A DNA stretch of 64,000 nucleotides from Nymphaea colorata (lineage: Eukaryota > Streptophyta > Magnoliopsida > Nymphaeales > Nymphaeaceae). Below, piece by piece: positions 12,591 to 24,521 of the stretch. Under the pieces are notes generated by a model. That model saw only the letters and a program-made list of their open reading frames with translations, did not search any database and was not told the origin of the DNA. The position numbers and the translations under genes were made by a program. The stretch is taken from the NCBI RefSeq assembly GCF_008831285.2, contig NC_045148.1, forward strand, positions 5,711,001-5,775,000, given 5' to 3'. Position 1 is the stretch's first letter. The number at the start of each line of letters is the position of its first letter.

Positions 12591-12720
12591 ATATCAACCT
12601 TTTTCGACCTGAAGGTTTCAAGTCTGACCTAAGGATGATAAGTCTGACCTCTGTCTGGGATAGCTTAGAAAGAAGTGATCAATCATACTCTTAGAATGTG
12701 ATATTTATGTCATTGAGAGA

Positions 12721-13102
12721 GGGGCATGTAGGGATGTAGAAAGAACGAGTTGAGCTCGGTCAGCTTGAACTTGACTCGAGTCACATATAGCTCGGCTGGA
12801 GCTCGAGCTCAATTCACTTAACTGAGTCTGAGCGTGAGCTTGACTTGTTTAACCTTGTGTCCCTTAATATGTATTTTGTTCTTAAAAGTTCCACATTTTT
12901 ATTTCAACCATTTTAAGTTTTTGCAATTACAAAAATAAATATAGTGTGAAATGAGTCTAATCGGGTCGAGCTTATCCAACTCCAGCTCGACTTGTTTACA
13001 AATTGAGTTATCAATTAAGTTCGAACTCAACTAGTTTAACTTACGAGTTGAGTTTAATCAATCAAACTTGGTTGGCTTGACTCGAACATTTGTAGGGGCA
13101 TG
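12721..13102. mobile_element. hAT-type MITE with 8-bp target-site duplication
   Basis: A 366-bp non-coding segment (12729-13094) is flanked by a perfect 8-bp duplication, GGGGCATG, at 12721-12728 and 13095-13102. The ends are imperfectly inverted: TAGGGATGT on the left and ACATTTGTA on the right. The interior is rich in GAGCTCGA/CTCGAGCTC-type motifs, a composition common in plant hAT MITEs. An 8-bp duplication is the hAT signature. Confidence 0.6.
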
Positions 13103-14684
13103 GCTTGGTAAACAGACCTGAGAATGATAAGTCTGCCCTCAATTGGCGGTTCACGGTCTTGGCCTGTGGCAAATGCTGAAGTGCAAGGGCAAATGTTAAA
13201 AGAAGACTGCAGCATCAGAATATTGTTTACTTCTAGTTTCATGCTGGAGACCATGGAGATCATGAGCACTTGGCAGTCCCATCTTTCACACTATTCCTCT
13301 CATGCCGCCCATTCTTAACAGTATTAATAGAATCTTTATTGGAAAGTTATACCTTACATGGAAACAACTAGTTAAGGTGTTATGAACTCACTATTGGGGA
13401 ATATCTTGTCACCATTGAATCGCAAAGCGAATCTTGTGTCTTTATGGCAATAAACTTGGTCCTCTTTAAAGTTTCGTAATTTTTTCCTTTCAGAACAAGT
13501 CAGTTCGCTAGAAAAGTAACGAAATATCCAATTCAAAAGAAATTTACAATGAAGAAACAATAAAACACAAAAAATTACCAAAGCTCAACATTGATAGAAG
13601 GCCATTTTCATAGGTTATGCCATTTGTACGGCAAAATCTATTCTCGATCAACCAGAGATTGCTTTTTGGCATAGAAAATCTAGATCAAGGATTTTGCACA
13701 TAAATGAAATTACCCAGGTCCAAGTGAAGAGGAGAGTGGTAGTCTTTGGCGTTATAGGAACATTAGCGTCTTCCAACAAGTAAAAGTACACTAGAAATTC
13801 AGACGTGAGTGAGTTCCTGGTAATTGGCAGCTGAAGGTCTTAATTCTTGCGGTGGGTTTCCCCATGGTCCGATGACTGACATGTTTTACTACTCATTGTT
13901 GTTTCTTTTTTAGTGTTTACTTAGGGAAAGCCTGTTTTTAGCAAAAAAACCCTTTAAAACATAGACCTTATTCCTTTAATGTTTTTGCTTGTTTTGGAGC
14001 TTGGGTAGATACACCCTTTAATTCGGGTGTTGTGTTTTCCATTATTTGCAGCTCAATGGAATAACACACTAGAGCATTACAACAATGACAAGATTCGAAC
14101 TTAGACCCTTTGAGTGTGAGCAGCTTTGCTGCCTGGTTGCACTATGGCCCTAGAGGCAACTCATTTTTGTTTTTATCTAACTTAGACTAATATGGTGACC
14201 ATATTTACAAAAGAACAAAGGCAACCAATTAACTCTCTCCTGAAGAAATGGCGTTGTTTACTTCCAAATCACGTTTCCTTTTTGTCATGACCTTTCATGT
14301 CCATCGCTTACCAATTACCAACATGACCACTGTGACGAATGGTTATATTTTTTGAGCATTCAAATGTGAGACCTTTTATAGCAATTATTAGATCTTTTAG
14401 TTTTTAGATCAAATATAAATGCAACATTTGCCCTCGTTGTTCTGCCACATTGAATGATGTTCAACCCATTAAGCAATTCTCTCACCTATAATCCATCCTA
14501 CATGCATCATTTGTGATGTACTATACTAACCCCTCTTCACCACCTTCTCTCGTTTCCACATACACATAAGGATGGGCACCGGGCCAGGTGCCTGTTGGGC
14601 TTTTAGCCCCCTTGGTCTGGGCCCGACAATGAATCATTTCAAGCCCGACTTCTTCTTCCTTACTTTTCCTATACCAGTAGATCC
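13103..14684. other. intergenic, no gene seen
   Basis: No open frame with recognisable homology occurs between the MITE and the second copia element. The one structured part is a tRNA-like segment at about 14080-14160, listed separately. The short frames at 13054-13318 and 13372-13581 have no supporting features. Confidence 0.35.
14080..14160 (-). repeat. possible tRNA-derived SINE head
   Basis: On the minus strand, TAGTGCAACCAGGC (14131-14144) resembles an RNA polymerase III A box. It is followed about 35 bp later by GTTCGAATC (14092-14100), a close B-box match. The spacing fits a tRNA-derived SINE. No folded tRNA with acceptor-stem pairing is evident, so it is not called a tRNA gene. The tail and target-site duplications were not found. 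Confidence 0.3.
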
Positions 14685-15003
14685 TGTTGGAAATCAAAGT
14701 GAAAAAATAATTAAAGGGACATGAATTTTTAAAGTGGTTTAGCCAATAGACCTATGTCCACTGCTCTATCATTTCTTACTTGCATTCCTTTGGTGGAGAG
14801 GCTCCTTTATATAGAGGAGTTACATAAGGGGTCTCTAATTCCCAAGAGACATGACTTTTCATCTTTCAACAAATATGACTTTTCGTCTTTCAAGAGACAT
14901 GTCTTTTCATCTCCCAAGAGACATGACTTTTCATCTCTCAACATACATGACTTTTCATCTCCCAAGTAATTCACTTTGAGAGCCTTCTTGATATTTCTAT
15001 ACA
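14685..15003 (-). repeat. 3' LTR of copia element 2, with five 24-bp tandem units
   Basis: The LTR is 319 bp, TGTTGG to ATACA. From about 14840 to 14970 it carries five tandem 24-bp units of the type AGACATGACTTTTCATCT plus CTCCCA or TTTCAA. An open frame across them reads as a repeating 8-residue (RHDFSS-like) pattern only because 24 is divisible by 3. Confidence 0.85.
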
Positions 15004-18000
15004 TGCCACTGCAAGCTCAATGCTTCAGCAATGAGATTGAGCTTGTTAATTATTTGATAATGGTGTTGCTTACTAAGTGGCTTAGTTAAAATATCAACAA
15101 CCTGATTTTTAGAAGAGATGTATTGAATTTTCAAATATCCTTTAGTCAAATTTTCTCGAACAAAATGAAGCTCAATCTCTATGTGTTTGTTGCGGCTATG
15201 ATACACAGGATGAGCTGCAAGATAGACTGCGCCGATGTTGTCGCACCATAATATGGGAGGTTGTGATTGAACAACACAAAGTTCTTTTAATAAAAATTGT
15301 AACTACATGATTTCAACAGTGGTATTGGCAATAGATCAATACTCAGCCTCAGTGCTAGAACGAGAGACAACTGATTGCTTTTTAGCACTCCATGAAACTA
15401 GATTGAATCAAATAAATACTGCATATCCATCTGTAGACCGTCTATCATCAAGACATCCTGCCCAATCTGCATCACTGTAAGCATTAATATTAAGAACTGA
15501 ACTAGGTCTAATAACAAAACCATAATCAATAGTGTGTTTCAAATATCTGAGGATTCTATTTACGGCATCCCAATGGGCATCAGTAGGATGATGCATATAT
15601 TGACAAACCTTGTTGACAACATAAGAGATGTCTGGATAAGTCATAGTAGAGTATTGAAGAGTGCCAACAATGTTGCGATACAGAGTTGGATCATAAAAAT
15701 TTGATCTAGTTTGAGTAGATAAAGCAGGGGAGCATGCCATGGGAGTTGAAACTCTTTTAGCTCCAAGCATATTTGTTCTTTTGAGAAACTCAAATATACA
15801 TTTCCTTTGAAACAATATTAGCTTATTGTCAATTCTTTTTGCTTCTATGCCCAAAAAGAAATAAAGTTCACCCAAATCTTTAATGGCAAACTCACTTTTG
15901 AATTGACAAATAATTTTATGAATATATTCAGGTGAGCTTCATGTTATGATCATGTCATCCACGTATACCAAAACATATAGAAGTATTTCTTTTTTTCTCA
16001 AAATAAAAAAAAGATGAATCTGTTTGAGCCCCTTTAAAACCAAGATTTTGGAGGAATAGACTAAGATAAGAAAACCATGCCCTAGGAACCTGTTTTAAAC
16101 CATATAAAACATGTTCAAGCTTGCATACATGATTTGAGAAAGAATGATTTTGAAATCCAGGTGGCTGAACCATATAAACTTCTTCTGAAATAGATCCATA
16201 TAAAAATGCATTTTGAATATCCAGCTGATGTATTTTTCATTTGTGACTAATAGAAATAATCAATACTGTCCGAATTTTAGTAGGCTTCACAACATGGCTG
16301 AAGGTTTCAGTATAGTCAATTCCTTCTTTTTTTACTATACTCCCTAGCGACGAGTCTAGTTTTGTATATTTCCAACGATCTATCTGCCTTTCGCTTGATT
16401 TTGAACACTTATTTACATCCTACAATGTTTTTGGTTTCTTTCTTTGGAACAAGTTTCCAAGTATTGTTTCGAATAAGAGCATCATATTCTTCTTGCATGG
16501 CCTTCCTTCAATTTTCATCTTCATATGCTTCCTTGAAATTTGAGGGTTTTTGTCTTGAAGAAGAGTTGAGACAATAGCTTTTGAAAGAGAGTGTTTGCTA
16601 GAAAAATATGTATGGAACTCATTGTATTTAGGATTAGGTTTGAAGGTTCCCACTTGATTTCTAGTAGCCATAGGATGGACTCGTTCTTGATTTGGTTCAT
16701 TTTCAATGGATTTGGTTGACTCCTCATTTCCAAGAGTTTCAGGTTGAGATTCACTATTTGTTTCAAACTGAAGTAAGGGTTCTCCTGATGTTGTGGAGGT
16801 ACTAGATTATGGTATTGTAGGGTTTGAGAACTAATATTCATGAGGGGATATTAAAATGATAGTTTGGTTTTGACTTTCTAGATCTTGAGTTCTAGTTTCT
16901 TGAGTATCAATAAAAGGAAATTTTCTCTCATTATATTGGACATGCCTCGAAATATAGATTTTACCGGTTCGTACACCCAAACAATAATATCCTTTATATT
17001 GAGGAGCATAGCCCAAGAAAACACATCTTTCAGATCGGTAATCTAATTTATTTTTCTGAAAAGCTCTTAACAAGGAAAACATTCACATCCAAAGATTTTG
17101 AGAAAACCATAATAAGGTTTCTCTTTGAACAATTTTTTTAAAGGAAAAGTAAAATCAAGAATATTGGTTGGCATTCGGTTAATCAAATAAATAGCAGTAC
17201 AAAAAGCATAGGACCAAAAGTTCTTGGGAATATTACTTTCTGCCATTAGAGATAAACTTGTTTCAACAATATGTTTATGTCTCCTTTCAGTTGCTCCATT
17301 TTGTTCAGGGGTATGAGGACATGATATTCTATGTCCAATCCAATTATCGACAAGATATGATTGAAGTCTTTGAAATTCTCCTCCCCAATCTGAGTGAAAA
17401 TATTTTATCTTGTGTCCAGTGAGATTTTCATAAAGTGCCTTGAAAGCTTTGAATACATGAATAACGTCTGATTTTTTTTCATCAAATAAATCCAATACCT
17501 TGAAAAGCATCCATAAAAATCACATAGTACTTAAAACCGTTCACACTCTCCATCGGAATTGGACCCCATACATCAAAATAAATGAGTTCAAGCGGGTGTT
17601 TCACCTTATTTGAAATAGCATTAAAAGGAAGTTTATGACTCTTAGCTTTTTGACAAGCTTCACACAAATAATTCAAACAATCATCATAATATGACAAATC
17701 ACACTTGTTCAAAACCTTCTTGGAAAATGAAAGGTGACCAAGTCTTTTGTGCCACTGCCCAATAGTCTGTCTTTCTCCAAGTTGCGCTTCCTTTTTCCTG
17801 CTATTAAGGTCTATCTTATATAGCTCATCACTACTAGTTCTTTGATGAAGAATTTCCCATGTTCTCTGCTGCTTAACATAGCACATATTAGGATGAAACT
17901 CAAAATAGACTCCATTATCTTTAGAAAAATGTTGTACGGATAACATATTTCTTGTTATTTTGGGCACATGAAGGAGATCATTTAAAACTAAATTTTGAGA

Positions 18001-18960
18001 TGTCTTTGAAGAACGAATATGAAAAATTCTCAAACCTATTCCATCTTTGATTTTTACTGCATCTCCACCTTTATATGTAGCATGAATGGACAAGTTATTG
18101 ATATCATTGGTGATGTGATGAGTCGCACCGGAGTCATGGTACTAATTGTCATCTCCAATGTCTTGATTCAGAGTTCTAGAAGAAACTGCATGGTATACTT
18201 GAGGAGACGTCTCTTTTTCTTTAAGTTAGTATATGACCAACAAAACTTTGCAATATGACCAACTTTTCCACATATTTGGCACACAAGACGATCACCTTTG
18301 TATTGATCACTTTTTCGGACTCTTCGTCTATGTTAGTATTTGTTTCTACCACGACCTCTATAGTTGGTTTGCTTATTGTAAACTTGTTTTGAGACAATAT
18401 TCGCAGCATTCATAATATATTCAAAAGTTTGAGAATCATCTTCTCTTAAGTTGACTTCTTATATGAGAAGAAACGCATGAAGTTCATTCAAAGAGACAGG
18501 GTCCTTTCGAGTTTCCATACTGACTTTAAAAGCAAGATATTCACTTGGCAATCCTCTAAGAATTTGGAGAGCAAGATCATCTTCATCAACGGGGTTTGGA
18601 TGCAATGGCTATTGATGAGCAATAGTTTTTGCTTTGTTTATATAAACATTCATAAAACTAGACCCTTTTTTCAAATCTTGAAAATGTGATTTTAACTGCA
18701 TTACTTGAGCCCTGGATTGAGCAGCATATGACTGCTTAAGAGCACTCCAAACCTCTAGAGAGGTTTTTAAACCAATAATTTGGGTATGTATTGCTTCAAA
18801 TAGAGATGACTTAATCCAACTCAAAAGTAACTGATCTTTTCTCAGCCATTCAATATATTCTGAACTAATTTCAATTGTTCCACATCTAAACATTGATGGA
18901 GCATGTTTGCTTTCACCAATATATCTCATAAGATCAAATGAGATCAAGATTGAAGTGAAT
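15004..18960 (-). pseudogene. copia element 2 gag-pol remnants
   Basis: Read on the minus strand: a UBN2-type gag (18609-18947, with LKTSLEVWSALKQSYAAQSR); a CCHC knuckle near 18300; a protease motif DSGATHH near 18140, preceded by a stop; GAG-pre-integrase (WHKRLGHLS) and integrase start (17482-18093, with LIYFDVWGPIPMES); integrase core (17067-17510, with FHSDWGGEF and HTPEQNGATERRH); reverse transcriptase with LYGLKQVPRAW (15955-16173) and a YVDD box near 15955; RT end with MTYPDISYVV (15408-15875); and the RNase H end (14997-15206, with RNKHIEIELHFVRE). Several frameshifts and stops make it inactive. Confidence 0.85.
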
Positions 18961-19159
18961 TGAGATTCTCAAATAAAATAATTTTCAGCATTTAACTTGA
19001 TGGTGAGGAAATGCTTTAAATTGCTTGAGTACTGAAAAGAAGAAGCAAGAAAATTCATACTTGTATCAGAGTTGACTCCCGTATTTGCCATGAGAATGAA
19101 AAGTAACAACATAAGATGTAATCCTTAGGATCTAGCAACAGCACTAACAAGGATCAGTG

Positions 19160-19171
19160 GCTCTAATATCA
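19160..19171 (-). other. primer-binding site of copia element 2
   Basis: The minus strand next to the 5' LTR reads TGATATTAGAGC, a decayed version of the tRNA-Met-complementary TGGTATCAGAGC. It fixes orientation and fits the copia assignment. Confidence 0.65.
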
Positions 19172-19540
19172 TGTTAGAAATCAAAGTGAAAAAATAATTA
19201 AAGGGACATAAATTTTTAAAGTGGTTCAGCCAATAGGTCTATGTCCACTGCTTTATCATTTCTTGCTTGCATTCATTTGGTGGAGATGATCATTTATATA
19301 GAGGAGTTACATAAGGGGTCTCTAATTCTTAAGAGGCGTGACTTTTCATCTTTCAACATACATCTCTTTTCATCTTTCAACAGACATGACTTTTCGTCTC
19401 TCAAGAGACATGTCTTTTCTTCTCCTAGGAGACATAACTTTTCATCTCTCAACATACATGACTTTTCATCTCTTAAGAGACATGGCTTTTCATCTCCCAA
19501 GTAATTCACTTTGAGAGCTTTCTTGGTATTTCTGTTAACA
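19172..19540 (-). repeat. 5' LTR of copia element 2, with seven 24-bp tandem units
   Basis: The LTR is 369 bp, TGTTAG to TTAACA, closely similar to 14685-15003 outside the array. It has seven 24-bp units against five, which accounts for 48 of the 50 bp of length difference. The array lies within the LTR, where promoter or untranslated leader sequences are expected. Confidence 0.85.
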
Positions 19541-19545
19541 GATCT

Positions 19546-20469
19546 TTCACATACCCCAAGTTTAAAGATAAGATCATTCTTTTTAATTACATACAACCAT
19601 GTAAAATAGGTCTAAATTGGTTCTCCCAAACCCAACAACCACATGATTGTTAGATCATAAGATAATTATTGGTTCATGTTTTTTCACAAATGCAGTATCC
19701 AAAATCATAAACGAAGCTGAACATGCCCCATCGCATTCCAAGTTGACTCGTTCATGTTGATGGAGGATATCCATTCTTATGCTAGTAATTGTAGAAAACA
19801 ATCATAAATCCTATTTATTTGCAGACATACGCCATGAACTCTAAGGAAGCTTAAAATCCAAATCGTAATCATTGTGGTCAATCCAATATTGAATTATCAA
19901 TACCTATCCCTGCATATACATACTCTGAAGCATTAAAAAGAAGGCAAGGAAGAACCCTCCATAATCAAAGAATAAGCTCCTTAAAAGTGCAGCACACAAC
20001 TATAGCCTTGATCCAAATACAATAATCACTTTGATCCAAAAACAATAATCTCTCTATGTTCTTGAGCTTTGAATTAGAATGAAATGCATTAAGTTTTAGA
20101 AACAATTTCTTATTGATGGCGAAGGGAAGAATTACTTCCTTAGTTTCTCATGTATCTATGAAGGCTAGATGAGAGGGTCTGCAGACGACATCAAAGGTTA
20201 AAATATCACTATATTGGAGGTGTAACATAGAGAGGAAAGATCAAGATTCCTAGTCCCGAAGAAAAAGTCTCATCGGTCACTTAAGATTATCATGTTCATT
20301 ACGTTCTTATTTCATGTCACCAATTCATCATGGTAAACATTCCTTTTTGGTATTTGGCTGACCTTCAGAAAATGTAAAATACTAATTGTGGATTTCAATT
20401 ATAGATAGTAGGTATGGTAAAATTCTTTTAGCTGACAAATGGTGCTCAAAAAAATCTTTTATGCTAAAA
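19546..20469. other. intergenic, no gene seen
   Basis: AT-rich DNA between copia element 2 and the LINE. I see no coding homology, RNA gene or clear repeat boundary. Confidence 0.35.
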
Positions 20470-22450
20470 AAATGATGCTATCTTTTTCCAAGAATATTTT
20501 AAGATAGTAATGTTCAACAGAAATCTATTAGTAATTTTCAACAGTAATCTAGTGAAAACCTTGCGACAAATTACTTCAATATGAATGTTCATTCTAACAT
20601 CCTTATAATTTGCCCATTGTCCCCATAAGTTTCCCGAACTCAACCAGTTGGGAACTATATGAGCGATTGGACGGTGCCATTTGCAGTACCATAAGGGCTC
20701 CATCATGTGCTTCATACTGCATCTTTAACACTAAAGACCTCAGAATTTCCTCTATTTTTCCTGCCATTCCTCACTTTTCAGATAAACCAGATTGACATGT
20801 AAAAGTAATCTTTCCAGCCCTAAACTTCCTGTTATGCCACAACTTAAAACCTTAAAATAAATTTGTGAGAACCCATTTACTACTGCCATATTGGGAGAAG
20901 ATCTGTTGTCAGATCTACTGAATGACAGGACAGTGAAAGAATAAAGGGTTTTCCTCCTCCGTGGTGTGACAGAGGTTGAATCTGGAGGCCATTTGAATTC
21001 CATGCTTTTGGGCACAATCATCTGTTGAAAAGGTTGCAGGTATTGATCAGAGTCATTATAGACTGAGGAAGTCAGTCCCTTCTACCAAGTGGTACATACT
21101 GATAAGGATACACTGAATCAGAGGGAGCTCACACCACTCGCCTATCCTTAATTTTATCCAGCCATAATATCTCTCCATCTTCTTCATGTTGTGGTTCTCA
21201 ATATTAAAGCTAGAGATGGAGCTTTTAGCTGCATTAGCCATTAGCCCTATTCCTTCTTCATCTCACTGAGACAAGCTTTTAATTTTTTAAAGCTCCAAAA
21301 TGATATCATCAGCATATAATGTGGAGGAAGAGGGGAAATCCAAGTTATCCATCGTTTGGAACATGAATGTTGCTAGCTCTGACACGCAACTTGACACTCC
21401 ATGTGAAGATTTCCATCACCCTGATAAGAAAATATGGAGACAGTGGGTTTCCTTGTCTCGATCAAAGCTTGGGTCACAACAGACTGCCTTCTTTGTTGTT
21501 AATCAAGAGGCCTAAGAAAACAGTAGTAATCGTGATAATCGCTTCTCTGATCCATTCTGTGCTACAATCTAAGTGAAGCATGGCATTCTACAAGAATTTC
21601 TAGTCTACTCGATCATAAACTTTGCTTAAGTCGATCTTAAGAGAAGTAGCCTTACTTTGACTATATAAAGTACTTCTTGGCTGAATAAGAAGGTGTCTTG
21701 GATGCAGGTACTCTATAAGAAAGCATATTGATTGCTCAAAAGAATGCAATTGAGGACGGGCCGCATTATTTTAACCATGACAAAAGTGAAGTTGTCCATC
21801 TGGTTCACTCCAAGCTTTTGGTAGAAGTTGTTGGACTAGAAACCATCCAACCCCAACACATCCCTCTCAACCAAAATGACTGCCGATTCAATATCTAGAG
21901 GAGTGATGGGGCAACCATATTTTATTTTCCTCCATAGTGACCTTAAGACTGGAGTGATGATGCCAAAAAAGTGTCCTAGAAGCTTGACTAATGCCTAAAG
22001 GGTTAATGAAGTACCTCATACTGATTTAAAAAATTTGTCATTTTATAAACGATGGACTCTCCATCCTTGATAGCATTAATCTTGTTTTTCCTTCTTCTGC
22101 TCTTCACCGTAAACTAGAAGAACTTTGTGTTTTTGTCTCTTTCTTGAAGCTATTTGATCATTGGCTTCGGTGCCTATAGTTTCTTTTCAAGTTTTAGGAG
22201 GATAGTAAGTTTCATTCTTAGGCTATTTTCTCTAGCAATTGCCTCCAAAGCATCCTTCTCCCATCCCTTTGAGTTTCTTTAGTCTCCTCTTTTAGATTAG
22301 AGATCTGCTTGCTAAGATCGTTGAGGCCTGCTTAGCTTCAAGATTTCAGATGGCCTTTAACTGGTTCAACTTTTTGAAGGCAGATCCTTGAGTAGCAGCA
22401 CGTCAGCTAGCTTGAATATGTTCAGAGAACCCTCCATCTCCTTCGAGTAC
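20470..22450 (-). mobile_element. degenerate L1-type LINE
   Basis: Conceptual reading of the minus strand across frames gives a non-LTR reverse transcriptase. The pre-RT segment FFQFTVKSRRRKNKINAIKD lies near 22100. LKIDLSKVYDRVD follows near 21620, and LYADDIIL (the YADD active-site box) near 21310. ANAAKSSI lies near 21235. A zf-RVT-like CNLCHTTEEENPLFFHCPV follows near 20950. All frames are broken by stops, so the copy is dead. No 5' endonuclease domain or poly-A tail was identified, so the limits are approximate and it is probably 5' truncated. Confidence 0.75.
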
Positions 22451-23033
22451 TGTAAATAGTGAAAGGGTAACCACATGCATTACCCTTGTGAATTTGGTAT
22501 CCATCCTCCCTTCCGCCATATGTAATCCTAGCTAGGGTTGCACAAGGGTCGAATCGAGTTTGAAGGTACATATCCGATTCAACCTGAAACACTAATTTAT
22601 TTAGCCGTTTGGATCCAAACCGTTTTCCATTACGACCGCAAGGCGGGCCATTTAAATTGCACAAATCACCGAATACATTCCGATAGAAAGTACATCATGA
22701 ATGGTCAGAAAAATCCGTTACACATGATAAAAACCCATTCAAGTGAGCAAAAAGTTGGACTTTTAATGCATGGAGAATCGACTAACGGATGTCGGCAAGC
22801 CCTGTGTGTATATATATATATATATATATGGAAATCAGCCGTCAAACATCCATTGTTGAATATGAATAGGTAAATTTAAAGTTTGAGATGCTATAAAGTG
22901 TTGCAATTGATGCATTTTGCAATGGCAAATTATTGATCATGGTTTCTAGCTACATAATACACCATTTAAGACAGTTTTTAGTATCATAAAATTAAAAAAA
23001 ACTTATCCTGCAATAGAGGTTGGCCAGTTGATT

Positions 23034-23078
<45 letters not shown>

Positions 23079-24168
23079 TTCATTGTGCCTTATTACTATC
23101 GATGATGTTGAACTAGTTCAGAACCTCGAAAGTAGGAAGAATGAAAGGCTTTTGAGATGAATGGCGAAACACTGTCATTGTTGCATAAACTTACCCTTAA
23201 ATTTGGGAAAATATATAAGCACCTAGTTCTAGAGTTTGATAGATATGCTTTAATTTTTTATGATGAGACACTCACATGGTGTTTCAACATACAAACAGCT
23301 TTAATCACCGAAAGATGAAAGCAGCAATTTCTCCAAAATATCGGAGTTTAGAACAACTAATATTTCGAAGAATTTTATCGAGACTTCAAGAATCATCACA
23401 TGAAAATCGACTGCTCTGACTCCATATATTTCCATTGCGCCACAAAACATGGACTACATGAACAATGCTAGCAATTTTTTATTGCAAGAATCAAATTATA
23501 GTTTCAAAAATTCAATAAAAACCAATTTTAAATTTTTTATATAAAATAAACAAAAATTTTCAAAATTTACACTATAAAATTTTATATATTATTTTTAATT
23601 TGTGGAGGGCCAACCACGAATGACTTTGACATGGTTCTTGATACTGAAAGTCGCTGATTCAGATCAGACAAATCCTGAAAAATGATCACCCTTACAAAAT
23701 GTATGCCATTCATGCTAACCATGACCAATCAGACCAATCAGCACTCTTCACAAGAGGGCTTCCTTCTGACCTAAATCACTTTTTAAGCTTTGATGAAGGT
23801 TGTAACGCATCGAACAATATGATGTACCATGTACAACACCGACCTCCAATAACATAAACTGAATAGAGAAGCTCAAAACCTTTCACATTGTGCAAGTACA
23901 AGCAAGCACCTAATGCATAAATAACTAGTTAGTATTACATGATTGAAACGTTGATGAAACAAAGTTCAGCCATGGTAGATGATAACGGCAAGTCCATACG
24001 AATACCATTGTACAGACATCTAAAATCAGTTGCTGCTCTACAGGCAAAACTGGACTTGCTTTCCAAACAAGTCGCCTATTAACTACTTTCATACTATCTG
24101 CATGTGCATGAGAAACAAAACTGGGCTTTATTTTTCAAGGAGGCGTAAGGAATTCAGCTAGCTATAGC
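22451..24168. other. 3' flank of ASADH with two TA microsatellites
   Basis: No gene is recognised. (TA)n tracts lie at about 22808-22829 and 23041-23075. The last few hundred bases before 24169 should include the ASADH 3' untranslated region, since the stop codon is at 24169-24171 on the minus strand. Nothing else is supported. Confidence 0.4.
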
Positions 24169-24459
24169 CTATAATAATTTCTCTGCAATTTGAACGGCGT
24201 TAAGGGCAGCTCCCTTTCGAATCTGATCGCCACAGACAAAAATATCCAGCCTGTCAGAATACCAGAGATTCACATTATCAATAGCTGACCAATTGCACAG
24301 CCTCTCTCTCTCTCTCTCTCTCTCTCTGGTGGAGACTTAGTATCACTTACCCATAATCCCCATCTTGGGAAAGATCACGACGGATCCGACCAACTGCAAC
24401 ATCATCTTTGCTTGACACCTTCAAATAATCATAATGAACAAGGTCAACATCCAGACCCA

Positions 24460-24521
<62 letters not shown>

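Larger units (their letters stand above)
7291..12595 (-). mobile_element. Ty1/copia LTR retrotransposon 1 (degenerate, full length)
   Basis: The element spans 7296-12590 and is bounded by a perfect 5-bp target-site duplication, ATATC, at 7291-7295 and 12591-12595. The LTRs are 7296-7739 and 12090-12590. A primer-binding site complementary to initiator methionine tRNA adjoins the right LTR, so the element reads on the minus strand. Gag-pol order on that strand (integrase, reverse transcriptase, RNase H) fits Ty1/copia. Coding frames are broken by many stops and the LTRs differ clearly, so the insertion is old and inactive. It inserted about 340 bp after the OXA1 stop codon. Confidence 0.85.
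14685..19540 (-). mobile_element. Ty1/copia LTR retrotransposon 2 (degenerate, full length)
   Basis: This element is about 4.86 kb, with LTRs at 14685-15003 and 19172-19540. The flanking 5-mers are GATCC (14680-14684) and GATCT (19541-19545), a target-site duplication with one mismatch. A tRNA-Met-type primer-binding site adjoins the right LTR, so the element reads on the minus strand. The order UBN2 gag, zinc knuckle, protease, integrase, reverse transcriptase, RNase H is complete, but stops interrupt it. It is better preserved than copia element 1 and belongs to another family, since the LTRs are unrelated. Confidence 0.88.

Noticed and set aside
14092-14144. tRNA gene
   Set aside because: Only the internal promoter boxes are present; acceptor and anticodon stems do not pair.
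19241-19504. Repeating 8-residue protein frames at 14754-14969 and 19241-19504
   Set aside because: They are created by the 24-bp tandem array inside copia LTRs.
22808-23075. CRISPR-like or satellite arrays at the TA-rich tracts
   Set aside because: They are simple dinucleotide microsatellites with no spacer structure, in a plant nuclear context.
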